From contig NZ_AP022569.1 of NCBI RefSeq assembly GCF_010727945.1, forward strand, positions 1,674,001-1,738,000: a stretch of DNA of 64,000 nt, given 5' to 3'. Positions 55,083 to 63,392 of the stretch are shown piece by piece. The notes under the pieces were generated by a model. It worked only from the letters and a program-made list of their open reading frames with translations, made no database searches and was not told where the DNA came from. Source of the stretch: Mycobacterium cookii (lineage in GTDB: Bacteria; Actinomycetota; Actinomycetes; Mycobacteriales; Mycobacteriaceae). The stretch's first letter is position 1; each line of letters opens with the position of its first letter. Made by a program: the position numbers and the translations under genes.

Positions 55083-56615
55083 TCATACGATCCGGGACGC
55101 CCGACCTTGCCAGTAGCGTTCGCGGATCCGCCTCTTGTACAGCTTGCCGTTCGGGTCCCGCGGCAGGGTGTCGAATTCGATTGTGCGCGGGCATTTGTAG
55201 CCCGCGAGGTGGGTTCGGCAATATTCGATCAGCTCGGCTTCGAGGTCCGGCCCGGTTGCGATGCCGTCGACCGGCTCCACGACGGCCTTCACCTCTTCGC
55301 CGAACTCGTCATTGGGGACGCCGAAGACCGCGGCGTCAACAAGTTTGGGATGCATGGTGAGCAGGTTTTCCGCCTCTTGCGGATAAATGTTCACCCCGCC
55401 GGAGACGATCATGAACGTCGACCGGTCGGTGAGGTAGAGGTAGCCGTCCTCGTCGACGTAACCCATGTCGCCCAGCGAACGCCAGCCGCGGTGATTGGAG
55501 ACCGACGCGGTTTTGTCGGGGTCTTTAAAGTACTCGAACTTCGGTCCGCCTTCGAAGAAGAGCTCGCCGGTCTGCCCGACCGGGACCTCCTCCCCGTCTT
55601 CGCCGACCACGTGAACCGGCGACATCGGGATGCCCACCGAGCCGGGGTGCGCCAGCCACTCGCGTGGCCCGATCGTCGTGCCCGCGAACCCCTCAGTGCC
55701 GCCATAGTATTCGTGGATGATCGGACCGAACCAGTCCATCATCTGCTGCTTGACGTCGACCGGGCAGGGTGCGGCCGCGTGGATCACGCACTCCAGGCTC
55801 GACACGTCGTACCGCCGCCGCACCGCCTCGGGCAACTTCAGCATCCGCACGAACATCGTCGGCACGAACTGGGCGTGGGTGACCCGATATGTCTCGATCA
55901 GGCGCAGCACGGCTTCGGCGTCGAACTTGGGCATGATGATCGCCGCGGCGCCCACCCGGTTGACCGCCATCGTGTAGTTCACCCCGGCCGCGTGATACAT
56001 CGGAGCGGGCGACAGGTACACGCTGCCGGAATCCATGCCGTACTTGTGGATCAGCGCCAACTCCAGCACCGACTGCGCCCACGACCCGTTGCCGTCGGCC
56101 GGAAGCGCGCGGCGAACGGCCTTGGGCCGTCCGGTGGTGCCCGACGAGTACAGCATCTCCGAGCCGTCCGACAGCTCCGGCGCTTGGCCCGCGGCCGCCA
56201 CCGCGGCGTCGAACGACCGCCAACCCGGCAGGTTGCCGCCGACCGCAATGTGCACGTGGACCCCGGCGTTGGCGCCGCGCAGGTGCGCCGCCAGGCCGGC
56301 CATCGACGCGTCGACGAACACCGCCTTGGCGTCCGAGTCGTCGATGACGTAGGCGACTTCGTCCGGGGTGAAATGCGTGTTGACCGCGGTGTAGTACAAC
56401 CCGGAAAGCTGGGCGCCCCAGGTGATCTCAAAGAACTCCGGCCGGTTCGGCAGGACCAGCGCCACGCCGTCGCCCCGGCGGAGCCCCGCTTCGTGCAACG
56501 CCGCGGCGACCCGTTGGCTTCTGGTGTACAGCTCGCCGAACGAGGTCACATCGCCGTCGGACATGATCAACGCCGGCGTCTGGCCGGCGTTGATCGCGTG
56601 GTCGGCGATGTTCAC
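55083..56615 (-). CDS. Acyl-CoA synthetase (AMP-forming; FadD-like)
   Basis: A 510-residue ANL ligase from a GTG start 2 bases after the enoyl-CoA hydratase stop. A3 motif EMLYSSGTTGRPKAV, A5 EYYGGTEGFAGT, A7 WRSLGDMGYVDEDGY, A8 YLTDRSTFMIVSGGVNIYPQE, and C-terminal LPRDPNGKLYKRRIRERYW with the catalytic Lys. In style it resembles FadD3/FadD17-like ligases acting on cyclic acids, an impression rather than an assignment. Confidence 0.92.
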   Translation of the reverse strand: MNIADHAINAGQTPALIMSDGDVTSFGELYTRSQRVAAALHEAGLRRGDGVALVLPNRPEFFEITWGAQLSGLYYTAVNTHFTPDEVAYVIDDSDAKAVFVDASMAGLAAHLRGANAGVHVHIAVGGNLPGWRSFDAAVAAAGQAPELSDGSEMLYSSGTTGRPKAVRRALPADGNGSWAQSVLELALIHKYGMDSGSVYLSPAPMYHAAGVNYTMAVNRVGAAAIIMPKFDAEAVLRLIETYRVTHAQFVPTMFVRMLKLPEAVRRRYDVSSLECVIHAAAPCPVDVKQQMMDWFGPIIHEYYGGTEGFAGTTIGPREWLAHPGSVGIPMSPVHVVGEDGEEVPVGQTGELFFEGGPKFEYFKDPDKTASVSNHRGWRSLGDMGYVDEDGYLYLTDRSTFMIVSGGVNIYPQEAENLLTMHPKLVDAAVFGVPNDEFGEEVKAVVEPVDGIATGPDLEAELIEYCRTHLAGYKCPRTIEFDTLPRDPNGKLYKRRIRERYWQGRASRIV

Positions 56616-56617
56616 GA

Positions 56618-57487
56618 CTAGCTGGTGGCGCCGTCGCTCGACGCGGCAGCGGCGGCCTGCCTACGGGCGTGCTCGGACGGCAGCACCTTGTCCTTGAACA
56701 CGGTCTGAATCAGTTGCTGCACATCCTTGCTGATCGAGGCGAGCGCGACGAGGTCGTTGGAACTCTGCCAGTGCACCCGCATGCCCATCAGCTCCCAGGC
56801 TCGCTTCAGGTTGGCCTTGGTGAGCATCAGCGTGGTCAACGGTGCCTGCGCGATGTGGCGGGCGATCGCGTCGACGCGCGCGTCGAGGTCCTCCCGCTTG
56901 ACCACCTCGTTGACGAGGCCGACCTCAAGGGCCTTCTTGGCGTCGATCACCTCGGCGGTGAACAGGTAGTAGGCGGCGCGGCGCCAGTTCATGAACACCC
57001 AAGGCTCGATGGAACATTCGCCGGAGGGCATGCCAAAGCCTTGCAGCGGCGGGTAGGAGAAGTAGGCATCCTCGGAGGCGATGACGATGTCGGTGGTCAG
57101 GCCCATGTGCGTACCGCCGCCCACACAGTAGCCGTGCACCTGCGCGATGGTCGGCTTGGAGAACTCCCACAGGTTCAGGGTCGGCTTGACGAACAGATCA
57201 TTCTGCGGTTTCCAAGGGTGTCCCATCTTCAGGGCGCCCTCGACGAACGCTGGATAGTCGACGGCGTTGTTGCCGATCGCATGCCCGGAGCAGAAGCCCT
57301 TGCCGTTGGCCTTGAGCACCAAGACCTTGATGTCGTAGTCGCGGTCGGCATCCAGCAACGCGGCGTCGACCTCCTCGGCCAGCTTCTGGTCCTGAGCGTT
57401 GGCCTTCTCCGGCCAGTTGAGCGTGATCTTGGCGATCGGCCCATCTTTTTGGTAGATAATTCGTTCACGAGTCTCGTTGAGGTCCAT
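56618..57487 (-). CDS. Enoyl-CoA hydratase/isomerase family protein
   Basis: A 289-residue crotonase-fold protein from the ATG at 57487; an in-frame extension upstream is Arg/His-rich and unsupported. Oxyanion-hole segments KANGKGFCSGHAIG and HGYCVGGGTHMGL; catalytic-loop region AYFSYPPLQGFGMPSGECSIEPW. Paralogous to the plus-strand enoyl-CoA hydratase at 51170. Located between the lipoyl-domain gene and an acyl-CoA ligase in the same operon. Confidence 0.88.
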   Translation of the reverse strand: MDLNETRERIIYQKDGPIAKITLNWPEKANAQDQKLAEEVDAALLDADRDYDIKVLVLKANGKGFCSGHAIGNNAVDYPAFVEGALKMGHPWKPQNDLFVKPTLNLWEFSKPTIAQVHGYCVGGGTHMGLTTDIVIASEDAYFSYPPLQGFGMPSGECSIEPWVFMNWRRAAYYLFTAEVIDAKKALEVGLVNEVVKREDLDARVDAIARHIAQAPLTTLMLTKANLKRAWELMGMRVHWQSSNDLVALASISKDVQQLIQTVFKDKVLPSEHARRQAAAAASSDGATS

Positions 57488-57522
57488 CTGTTTTCGTACC
57501 CTCTCTCTAATAAGTGATGTCG

Positions 57523-57759
57523 CTAGGCAGTGATGACGCCGATTTCTGCGCCGATGTCGTAGGTGGTCCCAACTTGACCTGTCCATTGCACGGTGCCCGA
57601 GGCGCCGGCTTCGATTTCCTGCTCCACTTTCTCGGTGGCGATCACGAAGATCGGTGTGCCTTCGTCGACGTGCTCCCCCGCAGCGACGAGCAGGTCGGTG
57701 AGCTCGGCTTCGGCGACGGCCACCGATACCCGCGGTATGCGAATGATGAAGTCAGCCAT
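57523..57759 (-). CDS. Stand-alone lipoyl/biotinyl-binding domain protein
   Basis: A 78-residue protein that is essentially one lipoyl domain: FIIRIPRVSVAVAEAELTDLLV, a hinge GEHVDEGTPIFVI, and the modified Lys44 in ATEKVEQEI. It starts inside the end of the E1beta gene, an 8-base overlap, so it is clearly part of the same unit. No subunit-binding domain and no E2 acyltransferase core (HxxxDG) follows. It may serve as a mobile acyl carrier for the adjacent E1 pair, with the E2/E3 functions supplied by other genes or dispensed with. Confidence 0.85.
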   Translation of the reverse strand: MADFIIRIPRVSVAVAEAELTDLLVAAGEHVDEGTPIFVIATEKVEQEIEAGASGTVQWTGQVGTTYDIGAEIGVITA

Positions 57760-58750
57760 GGGATCCCGCTCTCGCCAGCGTGCGCTGAGCGGCGGCGACG
57801 ACCCGCGCCGGCGACGGGTATACCTGCGCTTCCAGTGCGGCCGCGGCGGGATTGGGCACGAATCGGGCGCCCACTCGTTCGATCGGCGCGGCCAGCTCAC
57901 CGAACAGTTCGGCCTGCAAGACCGCGGCGACCTCCGCTCCCGGTCCGGCGAATTGCACCGCGTCGTGCACGATCACGGCCCGGCGGGTCCGGCGCACCGA
58001 CTCGATGACCGTCTCGACGTCGAGTGGGAGCAGGGTCCGCAGATCGACGACCTCCGCGCTGACGCCTTGTTCGGCCAGCGACTCCGCGGCGGCTAGCGCG
58101 TCGTGCACGGCGCGGCCATAGCTGATCAGGCTCACGTCGGCGCCCGGCCGCTTGATGTCGGCAACGCCCAACGGAATCGCGAAGCCGGGGTCGACTGGAA
58201 CCGGCCCCTTCTTGCTCTGCAACCGAACCGTTTCCACGAACAGACACGGGTCTTCGTCGAAGATCGCCGACGTCAGCAGGCCTTTGCCGTCGCGCGGCGT
58301 GGACGGCACGATCACCTTCATGCCCGGAATGTGCATGAACCACGCTTCCAGGCTCTGCGAATGCGTTGCACCCGTGGCCAATCCGGCATAGACCTGGGTG
58401 CGGATGGTGATCGGCGCCGTGGTGCGCCCGGCGGTCATGAATCGCAGCTTGGCGGCGTTGTTGATCAGCTGGTCGGCAGCGATGCCGATGAAATCCATGA
58501 TCATGATCTCGGCCACCGGCAGCATTCCGTCGATGGCCGCGCCGATCGCCGCGCCGACGATGGCCGCCTCCGAAATCGGTGTATCCAATACTCGGTCGTG
58601 GCCGTACTTCGTCGACAACCCCGCAGTGGGACCCGACGCTCCGGGGTCGGCGATGTCCTCGCCGAGCAGAAATACTCTGTCGTCGGTCTGCAGCGCGTGG
58701 TCCAACGCGAGGTTCAGCGCCTCGCGCATCGTCATCTCTTTGTCTGCCAT
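57752..58750 (-). CDS. 2-oxoacid dehydrogenase-type E1 component, beta subunit
   Basis: A 332-residue transketolase-type beta subunit (pyruvate/branched-chain/acetoin dehydrogenase family) from ATG MADKEMTMREAL. N-terminal LGEDIADPGASGPTAGL, central RTQVYAGLATGATHSQSLEAW, and C-terminal VSLISYGRAVHDALAAAE and VIVHDAVQFAGPGAE are typical. Four bases separate it from the alpha-subunit gene. The active tetramer decarboxylates a 2-oxoacid, or cleaves an acetoin-like ketol, onto the lipoyl protein. Confidence 0.92.
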   Translation of the reverse strand: MADKEMTMREALNLALDHALQTDDRVFLLGEDIADPGASGPTAGLSTKYGHDRVLDTPISEAAIVGAAIGAAIDGMLPVAEIMIMDFIGIAADQLINNAAKLRFMTAGRTTAPITIRTQVYAGLATGATHSQSLEAWFMHIPGMKVIVPSTPRDGKGLLTSAIFDEDPCLFVETVRLQSKKGPVPVDPGFAIPLGVADIKRPGADVSLISYGRAVHDALAAAESLAEQGVSAEVVDLRTLLPLDVETVIESVRRTRRAVIVHDAVQFAGPGAEVAAVLQAELFGELAAPIERVGARFVPNPAAAALEAQVYPSPARVVAAAQRTLARAGSHG

Positions 58751-58754
58751 GGCT

Positions 58755-59729
58755 TTACACCGGGAACTTGATCGGGGTTGCGTACACGTCACGGTCGAGC
58801 TCGTCGACCGACGGGGAATCCGAGGCCATCACGGTCTGCAGCGCTGCCTCCACAGTCGCCAGGGCGTCCTGGTCGATGGCGTCCAGCTCGGCCTCGTCGC
58901 AGATGCCCGCCTCGGCGAGACGAGCCCGGAATTTCGGCACCGGGTCGGCGTCCATCGCCGCGGTCAGCTGTTCCTTGGGGATGTAGGGCATCCGGTCGCC
59001 GAAGTAGTGGCCGCGGAACCGGAACGTCACACACTCGATGAAAGTGGGACCGTCGCCGTCGCGGGCCCGTCGCAGCGCCTCGTCCAGCGCGTCTTTGACC
59101 GCCAGCGGGTCATTGCCGTCGACCCGCACGCCGGGCATGCCGTAGCCGGCCGCCCGGTCGGCGACGTGCTCGATCTTCATGGTGTCGCTGGTGGGCGTCA
59201 TCTCCGCATAGAGGTTGTTCTGACACACGAACACCACCGGCAAATCCCACAGCGCCGCCATGTTGGCCGCCTCGTGAAACGACCCGGTGTTGGTGGCGCC
59301 GTCGCCGAAGCTGACCACCGTGACGCGGTCTGTGCCTTTGCGTTTGGCCGACATCGCCAGACCCACGGCCACCGGCGGTCCGGCACCTACGATGCCGGTC
59401 GACAGCATCACTCCCTTGTCCGGTTTGGCGATGTGCATGGTGCCGCCCTTGCCGCGGCTGGCGCCGGTGGTGCGGCCCATCATCTCGCCGTAGATCTCCT
59501 CGAGCGGCACACCTTTGCCGATCAGGTCGTGCAACCCGCGGTAGGTGGTGACGAGTTGATCGTCGGGACGCAGCGCGACGCCCATCGCCGCGGCGATCGC
59601 CTCCTGCCCACGGGACGGCCAGTACACGCACATGAATTCGCCGGTGCCGATGCCTTTGGACAGCCGGTCGTCGGCCGCCTTCATCAGCACCATCAACGCA
59701 TAAATACGCTTCTGGACCGCTTCAGTCAC
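58755..59729 (-). CDS. 2-oxoacid dehydrogenase-type E1 component, alpha subunit
   Basis: A 324-residue TPP-dependent E1 alpha subunit from a GTG overlapping the previous stop (GTGA). TPP/Mg motif GDGATNTG (about 142-149) through QNN (about 170-172), plus YWPSRGQEAIAAAMG and MMGRTTGASRGKGGTMHI, patterns also seen in acetoin and branched-chain dehydrogenase E1alpha. The length is at the short end of the family. No regulatory phospho-loop extension is evident. With E1beta and the lipoyl protein it forms an incomplete complex. Confidence 0.92.
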   Translation of the reverse strand: MTEAVQKRIYALMVLMKAADDRLSKGIGTGEFMCVYWPSRGQEAIAAAMGVALRPDDQLVTTYRGLHDLIGKGVPLEEIYGEMMGRTTGASRGKGGTMHIAKPDKGVMLSTGIVGAGPPVAVGLAMSAKRKGTDRVTVVSFGDGATNTGSFHEAANMAALWDLPVVFVCQNNLYAEMTPTSDTMKIEHVADRAAGYGMPGVRVDGNDPLAVKDALDEALRRARDGDGPTFIECVTFRFRGHYFGDRMPYIPKEQLTAAMDADPVPKFRARLAEAGICDEAELDAIDQDALATVEAALQTVMASDSPSVDELDRDVYATPIKFPV

Positions 59730-60046
59730 TTTGTGTAGGACCCAATCTCCCGGTACACCTTGGGAATTGGCGGCGGGTCCAGACTGAGATATTGCAACGA
59801 CGACATCTTGCCGCTGGCGCCGAGCTCGCCGAGCTTGGCGACCACCCCGTCGAGGTCGTCGCAGTCGAGCTCGTAGATGGCGATGAACGGACCGTCTCCG
59901 TCGGTTGGCGCGAAGCGGCGCGCCGAGACGATGCCGTCTACCGAGCAGATCTCGGCTAGATGGGTGTCGTTGTACCACGAGTGGTACTCCGCCTCAAGGT
60001 CCGACGACACCGGCATGGTCTGCAGGTAGATAATGCCCCTAGCCAT
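59726..60046 (-). CDS. Small EthD-like / dimeric alpha-beta-barrel domain protein
   Basis: A 106-residue protein starting MARGIIYLQTMPVSSD at the ATG just after the last repeat copy; a longer frame into the repeats is rejected because it is repeat-encoded. The pattern YHSWYNDTHLAEICSVDGIVSARRF resembles EthD/ABM-type ferredoxin-like folds that act in degradation pathways. The role is unknown. The ribosome-binding site GGAGGAG comes from the tandem repeat. Confidence 0.65.
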   Translation of the reverse strand: MARGIIYLQTMPVSSDLEAEYHSWYNDTHLAEICSVDGIVSARRFAPTDGDGPFIAIYELDCDDLDGVVAKLGELGASGKMSSLQYLSLDPPPIPKVYREIGSYTK

Positions 60047-60268
60047 TGCGCCACTCCTCCTCATCGCTACGCTCTGCATCGTCGTCGGCGGCAGCCATTG
60101 CGCCACTCCTCCTCATCGCTACGCTCTGCATCGTCGTCGGCGGCAGCCATTGCGCCACTCCTCCTCATCGCTACGCTCTGCATCGTCGTCGGCGGCAGCC
60201 ATTGCGCCACTCCTCCTCATCGCTACGCTCTGCATCGTCGTCGGCGGCAGCCATTGCGCCACTCCTCC
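60045..60268 (-). repeat. MIRU-like tandem repeat (VNTR): four 52-bp copies plus a partial fifth
   Basis: Copies start at 60045, 60097, 60149 and 60201, each exactly 52 bases, followed by 16 bases of a fifth (60253-60268). On the minus strand each carries GATGCAGAGCGTAGCGATG, a GAGGAGGAG ribosome-binding site and an ATG, in the style of mycobacterial MIRU elements between operon genes. The nearest upstream ATG (60098) opens a 19-codon frame that ends in TAG overlapping the true start of the next gene, allowing translational coupling. Copy number would be expected to vary between strains. Confidence 0.9.
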
Positions 60269-60287
60269 AATTCGCTTGTGGTGCCGC

Positions 60288-61151
60288 TCAACTGCCGGAC
60301 CATGGCTTGACCTTCAGGAAACCGCCACCGTCGACGCGCAGCTGCTGACCGGTGATGTATCGGGCGGCGTCGGAGGCCAGAAACAGCACCGCCTCGCTGA
60401 TGTCCTCGGGCTCGACGTAGGGAATGGGCATGGCCTGCACGAGCGGGAACACCGGTTCGGCGTCTTCGCGGGTCGGGTTCTTCAGGTCGGGACGGAACGC
60501 GCGGTACATCGGTGCGCTGTGCAGCATGTCGGTATTGACGTTCGTCGGATGCACGGCGTTCATCCGGATGGAGAACGGCGCCAGCGCGCGGGCGAAGTCG
60601 TTGACATAGTGCGCCGCAGCGATTTTGGCGAAAGCATAGCCCGCTCCCCCGGGTCCGCCGTCGATGCCGCTGGTGTTCATCGACGACATGAACGCAGCGT
60701 TGGACCCGATCACGATGATCGAGGCGCCGGACTCCAGATGCTTGAGGCTGGCGTGCACCAGGTTGAGCACGCCACCCAGGTCCACGTCGACGGCATCGGC
60801 GAACGCCTGGGGCGGCAGACCCGCCGTCAGCGGGCAGATGCCGGCGTTGGCCACCACGACGTCGAGATGACCGAGCTCGGCGACACCCCGGTCGATCGCC
60901 GCGGACAACGCCGCGCGATCGCGCACATCGGCGATCTCGGTGACGACGCGCCGGCCCTCCTTCTCGACGAGTCGCGCGGTCTCGTCGAGGTCTTCCGGCC
61001 GGGCGAGGGGATATTCGTTGGTGTCGATGTCTTCACACAGGTCGATCGCGATGATGTCGGCACCTTCGGCGGCGAGCACCCGGGCGTGTGAGCGTCCCTG
61101 GCCGCGGGCGGCCCCGCTGACCACCGCTACTTTGCCTGCCACTCTGCTCAT
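60288..61151 (-). CDS. Mycofactocin-coupled SDR (nicotinoprotein-type dehydrogenase)
   Basis: A 287-residue SDR at the head of the nine-gene operon. ATG with AGGAGG upstream. It has the long variant of the cofactor region, VVSGAARGQGRSHARVLAAEGADIIAIDLCEDI, an insertion of about 20 residues after that strand (DTNEYPLARPEDLDETARLV), and the catalytic Ser in VIGSNAA with Y-x3-K in GYAFAKIAA. These features mark mycofactocin-associated SDRs, which hold NAD(H) tightly and hand electrons to mycofactocin (established family; redox partner genes are not in this window). Probably oxidises an alcohol. Confidence 0.88.
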   Translation of the reverse strand: MSRVAGKVAVVSGAARGQGRSHARVLAAEGADIIAIDLCEDIDTNEYPLARPEDLDETARLVEKEGRRVVTEIADVRDRAALSAAIDRGVAELGHLDVVVANAGICPLTAGLPPQAFADAVDVDLGGVLNLVHASLKHLESGASIIVIGSNAAFMSSMNTSGIDGGPGGAGYAFAKIAAAHYVNDFARALAPFSIRMNAVHPTNVNTDMLHSAPMYRAFRPDLKNPTREDAEPVFPLVQAMPIPYVEPEDISEAVLFLASDAARYITGQQLRVDGGGFLKVKPWSGS

Positions 61152-61445
61152 CGCCGCTTCCTCCTCATGCGCTCAACAATGCGACTTCCGTTGGAATGCA
61201 AGCCATTCGGTGTGCGCAGGAGCGCCGAGGCGGCCGCCGAGAGGGACCGGACGAGCGTTCGACTCCATCGCTTCTCTTCCACGACGCTGCATCATTGCAG
61301 GACAGGGGCTACTTGATCTTTATAGTATCTATACTACTTAAAATAGAAAAGACACCCGAAAACGGTGGACCGCCCGCCCAGGCAGGCTCACCGGGGCAAT
61401 GTGTGTTTCGGTAGATTCATCTCCTATGTCATGGAGCGCACAGTC
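61152..61445. promoter_or_regulatory. Divergent region between the SDR operon and htpG, with an AT-rich palindrome
   Basis: No gene is supported. TAGTAT-CT-ATACTA (61323-61336) is a 14-base palindrome followed directly by CTTAAAATAG (61337-61346), the reverse complement of a 10-mer in the P450/Rieske promoter. The strongest AT-rich patch is 61310-61350 and probably contains one or both promoters. Confidence 0.45.
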
Positions 61446-63392
61446 ATGAGTACCGGTGTCGAGCACCTGGAGTTTCAGGCCGAAGCCCGCCAGCTGCTGG
61501 ACCTGATGGTCCACTCCGTTTACTCCGATAAGGATTCGTTTCTGCGGGAGTTGATCTCGAACGCCTCTGACGCGCTGGACAAGCTGCGGATCGAGGCGTT
61601 CCGTAACAAGGATCTGGACCCCGACAACACTCTCACGTCCGATCTGCACATCGAGATCGTGGTGGACCACGATGCCCGCACCCTGTCGGTGCGCGACAAC
61701 GGCATCGGCATGACCCGCGCCGAGGTCGTCGACCTGATCGGCACGCTGGCCAAATCCGGCACCGCCGAGCTGCGCCAGCAGTTGCGTGAGGCGCAGAACG
61801 CTAAAAACGCGTCCGTGTCCGAGGAGCTGATCGGCCAGTTCGGCATCGGCTTCTACTCCACCTTCATGGTCGCCGACAAGGTCGAACTGCTCACCCATAA
61901 GGCCGGCGACAGCGAGGCCATCAAATGGGAGTCCAGCGGCGACGGCACCTACACGATTGAAACGGTCGAGGATGCTCCGCAGGGGACGTCGGTCACGCTG
62001 CACCTCAAGCCCGCCGACGCCGAGGACGCGCTGCACGACTACACCTCGGAGTGGAAGCTGCGGACGCTGGTCAAGAAGTACTCCGACTTCATCGCCTGGC
62101 CGATCCGGATGGAGGTCGACAAGACCACACCGGGCGAAAACGGCGGCGAAGACACCGTCACCCGGGAAGTCGAGACGCTCAACTCGGGCAAGGCGCTGTG
62201 GGCCAAGCCCAAGGACGAGGTGTCCGACGACGAGTACAAAGAGTTCTACAAGCACATCGCACACGCCTGGGACGAGCCGCTCGAAGTTATCTCGATGAAG
62301 GCCGAGGGCACCTTCGAATACCAAGCCCTGCTGTTCATTCCGACCCGAGCCCCGTTCGACTTGTACGAGCCCGATGCGTCCATCGGTGTGCAGCTGTACG
62401 TCAAACGTGTGTTCATCATGGGCGACTGCGACCAGCTCATGCCCCGGTACCTGCGGTTCGTCAAGGGCGTCGTCGATGCCCAAGACCTGTCGCTGAACGT
62501 GTCCCGCGAGATGCTGCAACAGGATCGGCAGATCAACGCGATCCGGCGCCGGTTGACCAAGAAGGTCCTCTCGACGATCAAGGATCTGCAGTCCGAGCGG
62601 CCGGAGGACTACCGCACCTTCTGGGGCGAATTCGGCAAGGTGCTCAAAGAGGGCCTGATGCGCGACTTCGACAACCAGGAGACCTTGCTGGAGATCTCCT
62701 CGTTCGCCTCGACACATAGCGAGGACGAGCTGACCACCCTGGCCGGATACGTCGAGCGGATGAAAGAAGGTCAACGACAGATCTTCTACGCGACCGGCGA
62801 ATCACCGCAGCAGATCCTCAGCACCCCGCATCTGGAAGCGTTCAAGGCCAAAGGCTATGAGGTGCTGCTGCTTTCCGACACGGTCGACGAGATCTGGCTG
62901 GGATCGGTGACCGAGTTCGACGGCAAACCACTGCAGTCGGTGGCCATGGGCGACGTCGACCTGGACACCGAGGAAGAGAAGTCCGCGCATGAGGCCGAGC
63001 GCAAAGAACAGGAGCAGGAGTTCGCCGATCTGCTGGCGTGGCTGACCGAAACGCTGGGCGAACACGTCAAGGAAGTCCGGTTGTCCACCCGGCTCACCGA
63101 TTCGCCGGCCTGCCTGATCACCGACGCCTTCGGTGTGACACCGTCGCTGGCCCGTATCTACCGGGCCACCGGGCAGGACGTCCCGGTCGGCAAGCGGACG
63201 CTGGAACTCAACCCGACCCACCCACTGATCACCGGGCTGCAGCAGGCCCACAAAGAGCGCGGCGACGACCCGACGAATGGTGAAACCGCCGAGTTGCTCT
63301 ACGGCGCGGCACTTCTCGCCGAGGGCAACGCACCCGAAGATCCGGCTCGCTTCGCCGACCTGCTGGCGAACCGGTTGGCACGCACGGTTTAG
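61446..63392 (+). CDS. htpG: Molecular chaperone HtpG (Hsp90)
   Basis: A 648-residue cytosolic Hsp90-family ATPase. Start at ATG MSTGVEHLEFQAE; an ATG five codons upstream is possible. GHKL ATP-binding motifs: ELISNASDALDK, DNGIGMT, GTLAKSGT and GQFGIGFYS. The middle domain has the conserved LNVSREMLQQ with catalytic Arg, and the C-terminal dimerisation domain is complete. It is a conserved housekeeping-type gene and marks the end of the catabolic region. Confidence 0.97.
   Translation: MSTGVEHLEFQAEARQLLDLMVHSVYSDKDSFLRELISNASDALDKLRIEAFRNKDLDPDNTLTSDLHIEIVVDHDARTLSVRDNGIGMTRAEVVDLIGTLAKSGTAELRQQLREAQNAKNASVSEELIGQFGIGFYSTFMVADKVELLTHKAGDSEAIKWESSGDGTYTIETVEDAPQGTSVTLHLKPADAEDALHDYTSEWKLRTLVKKYSDFIAWPIRMEVDKTTPGENGGEDTVTREVETLNSGKALWAKPKDEVSDDEYKEFYKHIAHAWDEPLEVISMKAEGTFEYQALLFIPTRAPFDLYEPDASIGVQLYVKRVFIMGDCDQLMPRYLRFVKGVVDAQDLSLNVSREMLQQDRQINAIRRRLTKKVLSTIKDLQSERPEDYRTFWGEFGKVLKEGLMRDFDNQETLLEISSFASTHSEDELTTLAGYVERMKEGQRQIFYATGESPQQILSTPHLEAFKAKGYEVLLLSDTVDEIWLGSVTEFDGKPLQSVAMGDVDLDTEEEKSAHEAERKEQEQEFADLLAWLTETLGEHVKEVRLSTRLTDSPACLITDAFGVTPSLARIYRATGQDVPVGKRTLELNPTHPLITGLQQAHKERGDDPTNGETAELLYGAALLAEGNAPEDPARFADLLANRLARTV

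Noticed and set aside
53445..56621. 1058-residue plus-strand frame
   Set aside because: Covers the opposite strand of three well-supported genes (KstD-like end, Rieske, acyl-CoA synthetase); Arg/His/Val-rich shadow without motifs.
60045..60268. CRISPR array
   Set aside because: The 52-base units are contiguous with no unique spacers and no cas genes are present; it is a tandem MIRU-like repeat.
60033..61091. 352-residue plus-strand frame through the VNTR
   Set aside because: Its N-terminus is translated tandem repeat and the rest is antisense to the SDR gene.
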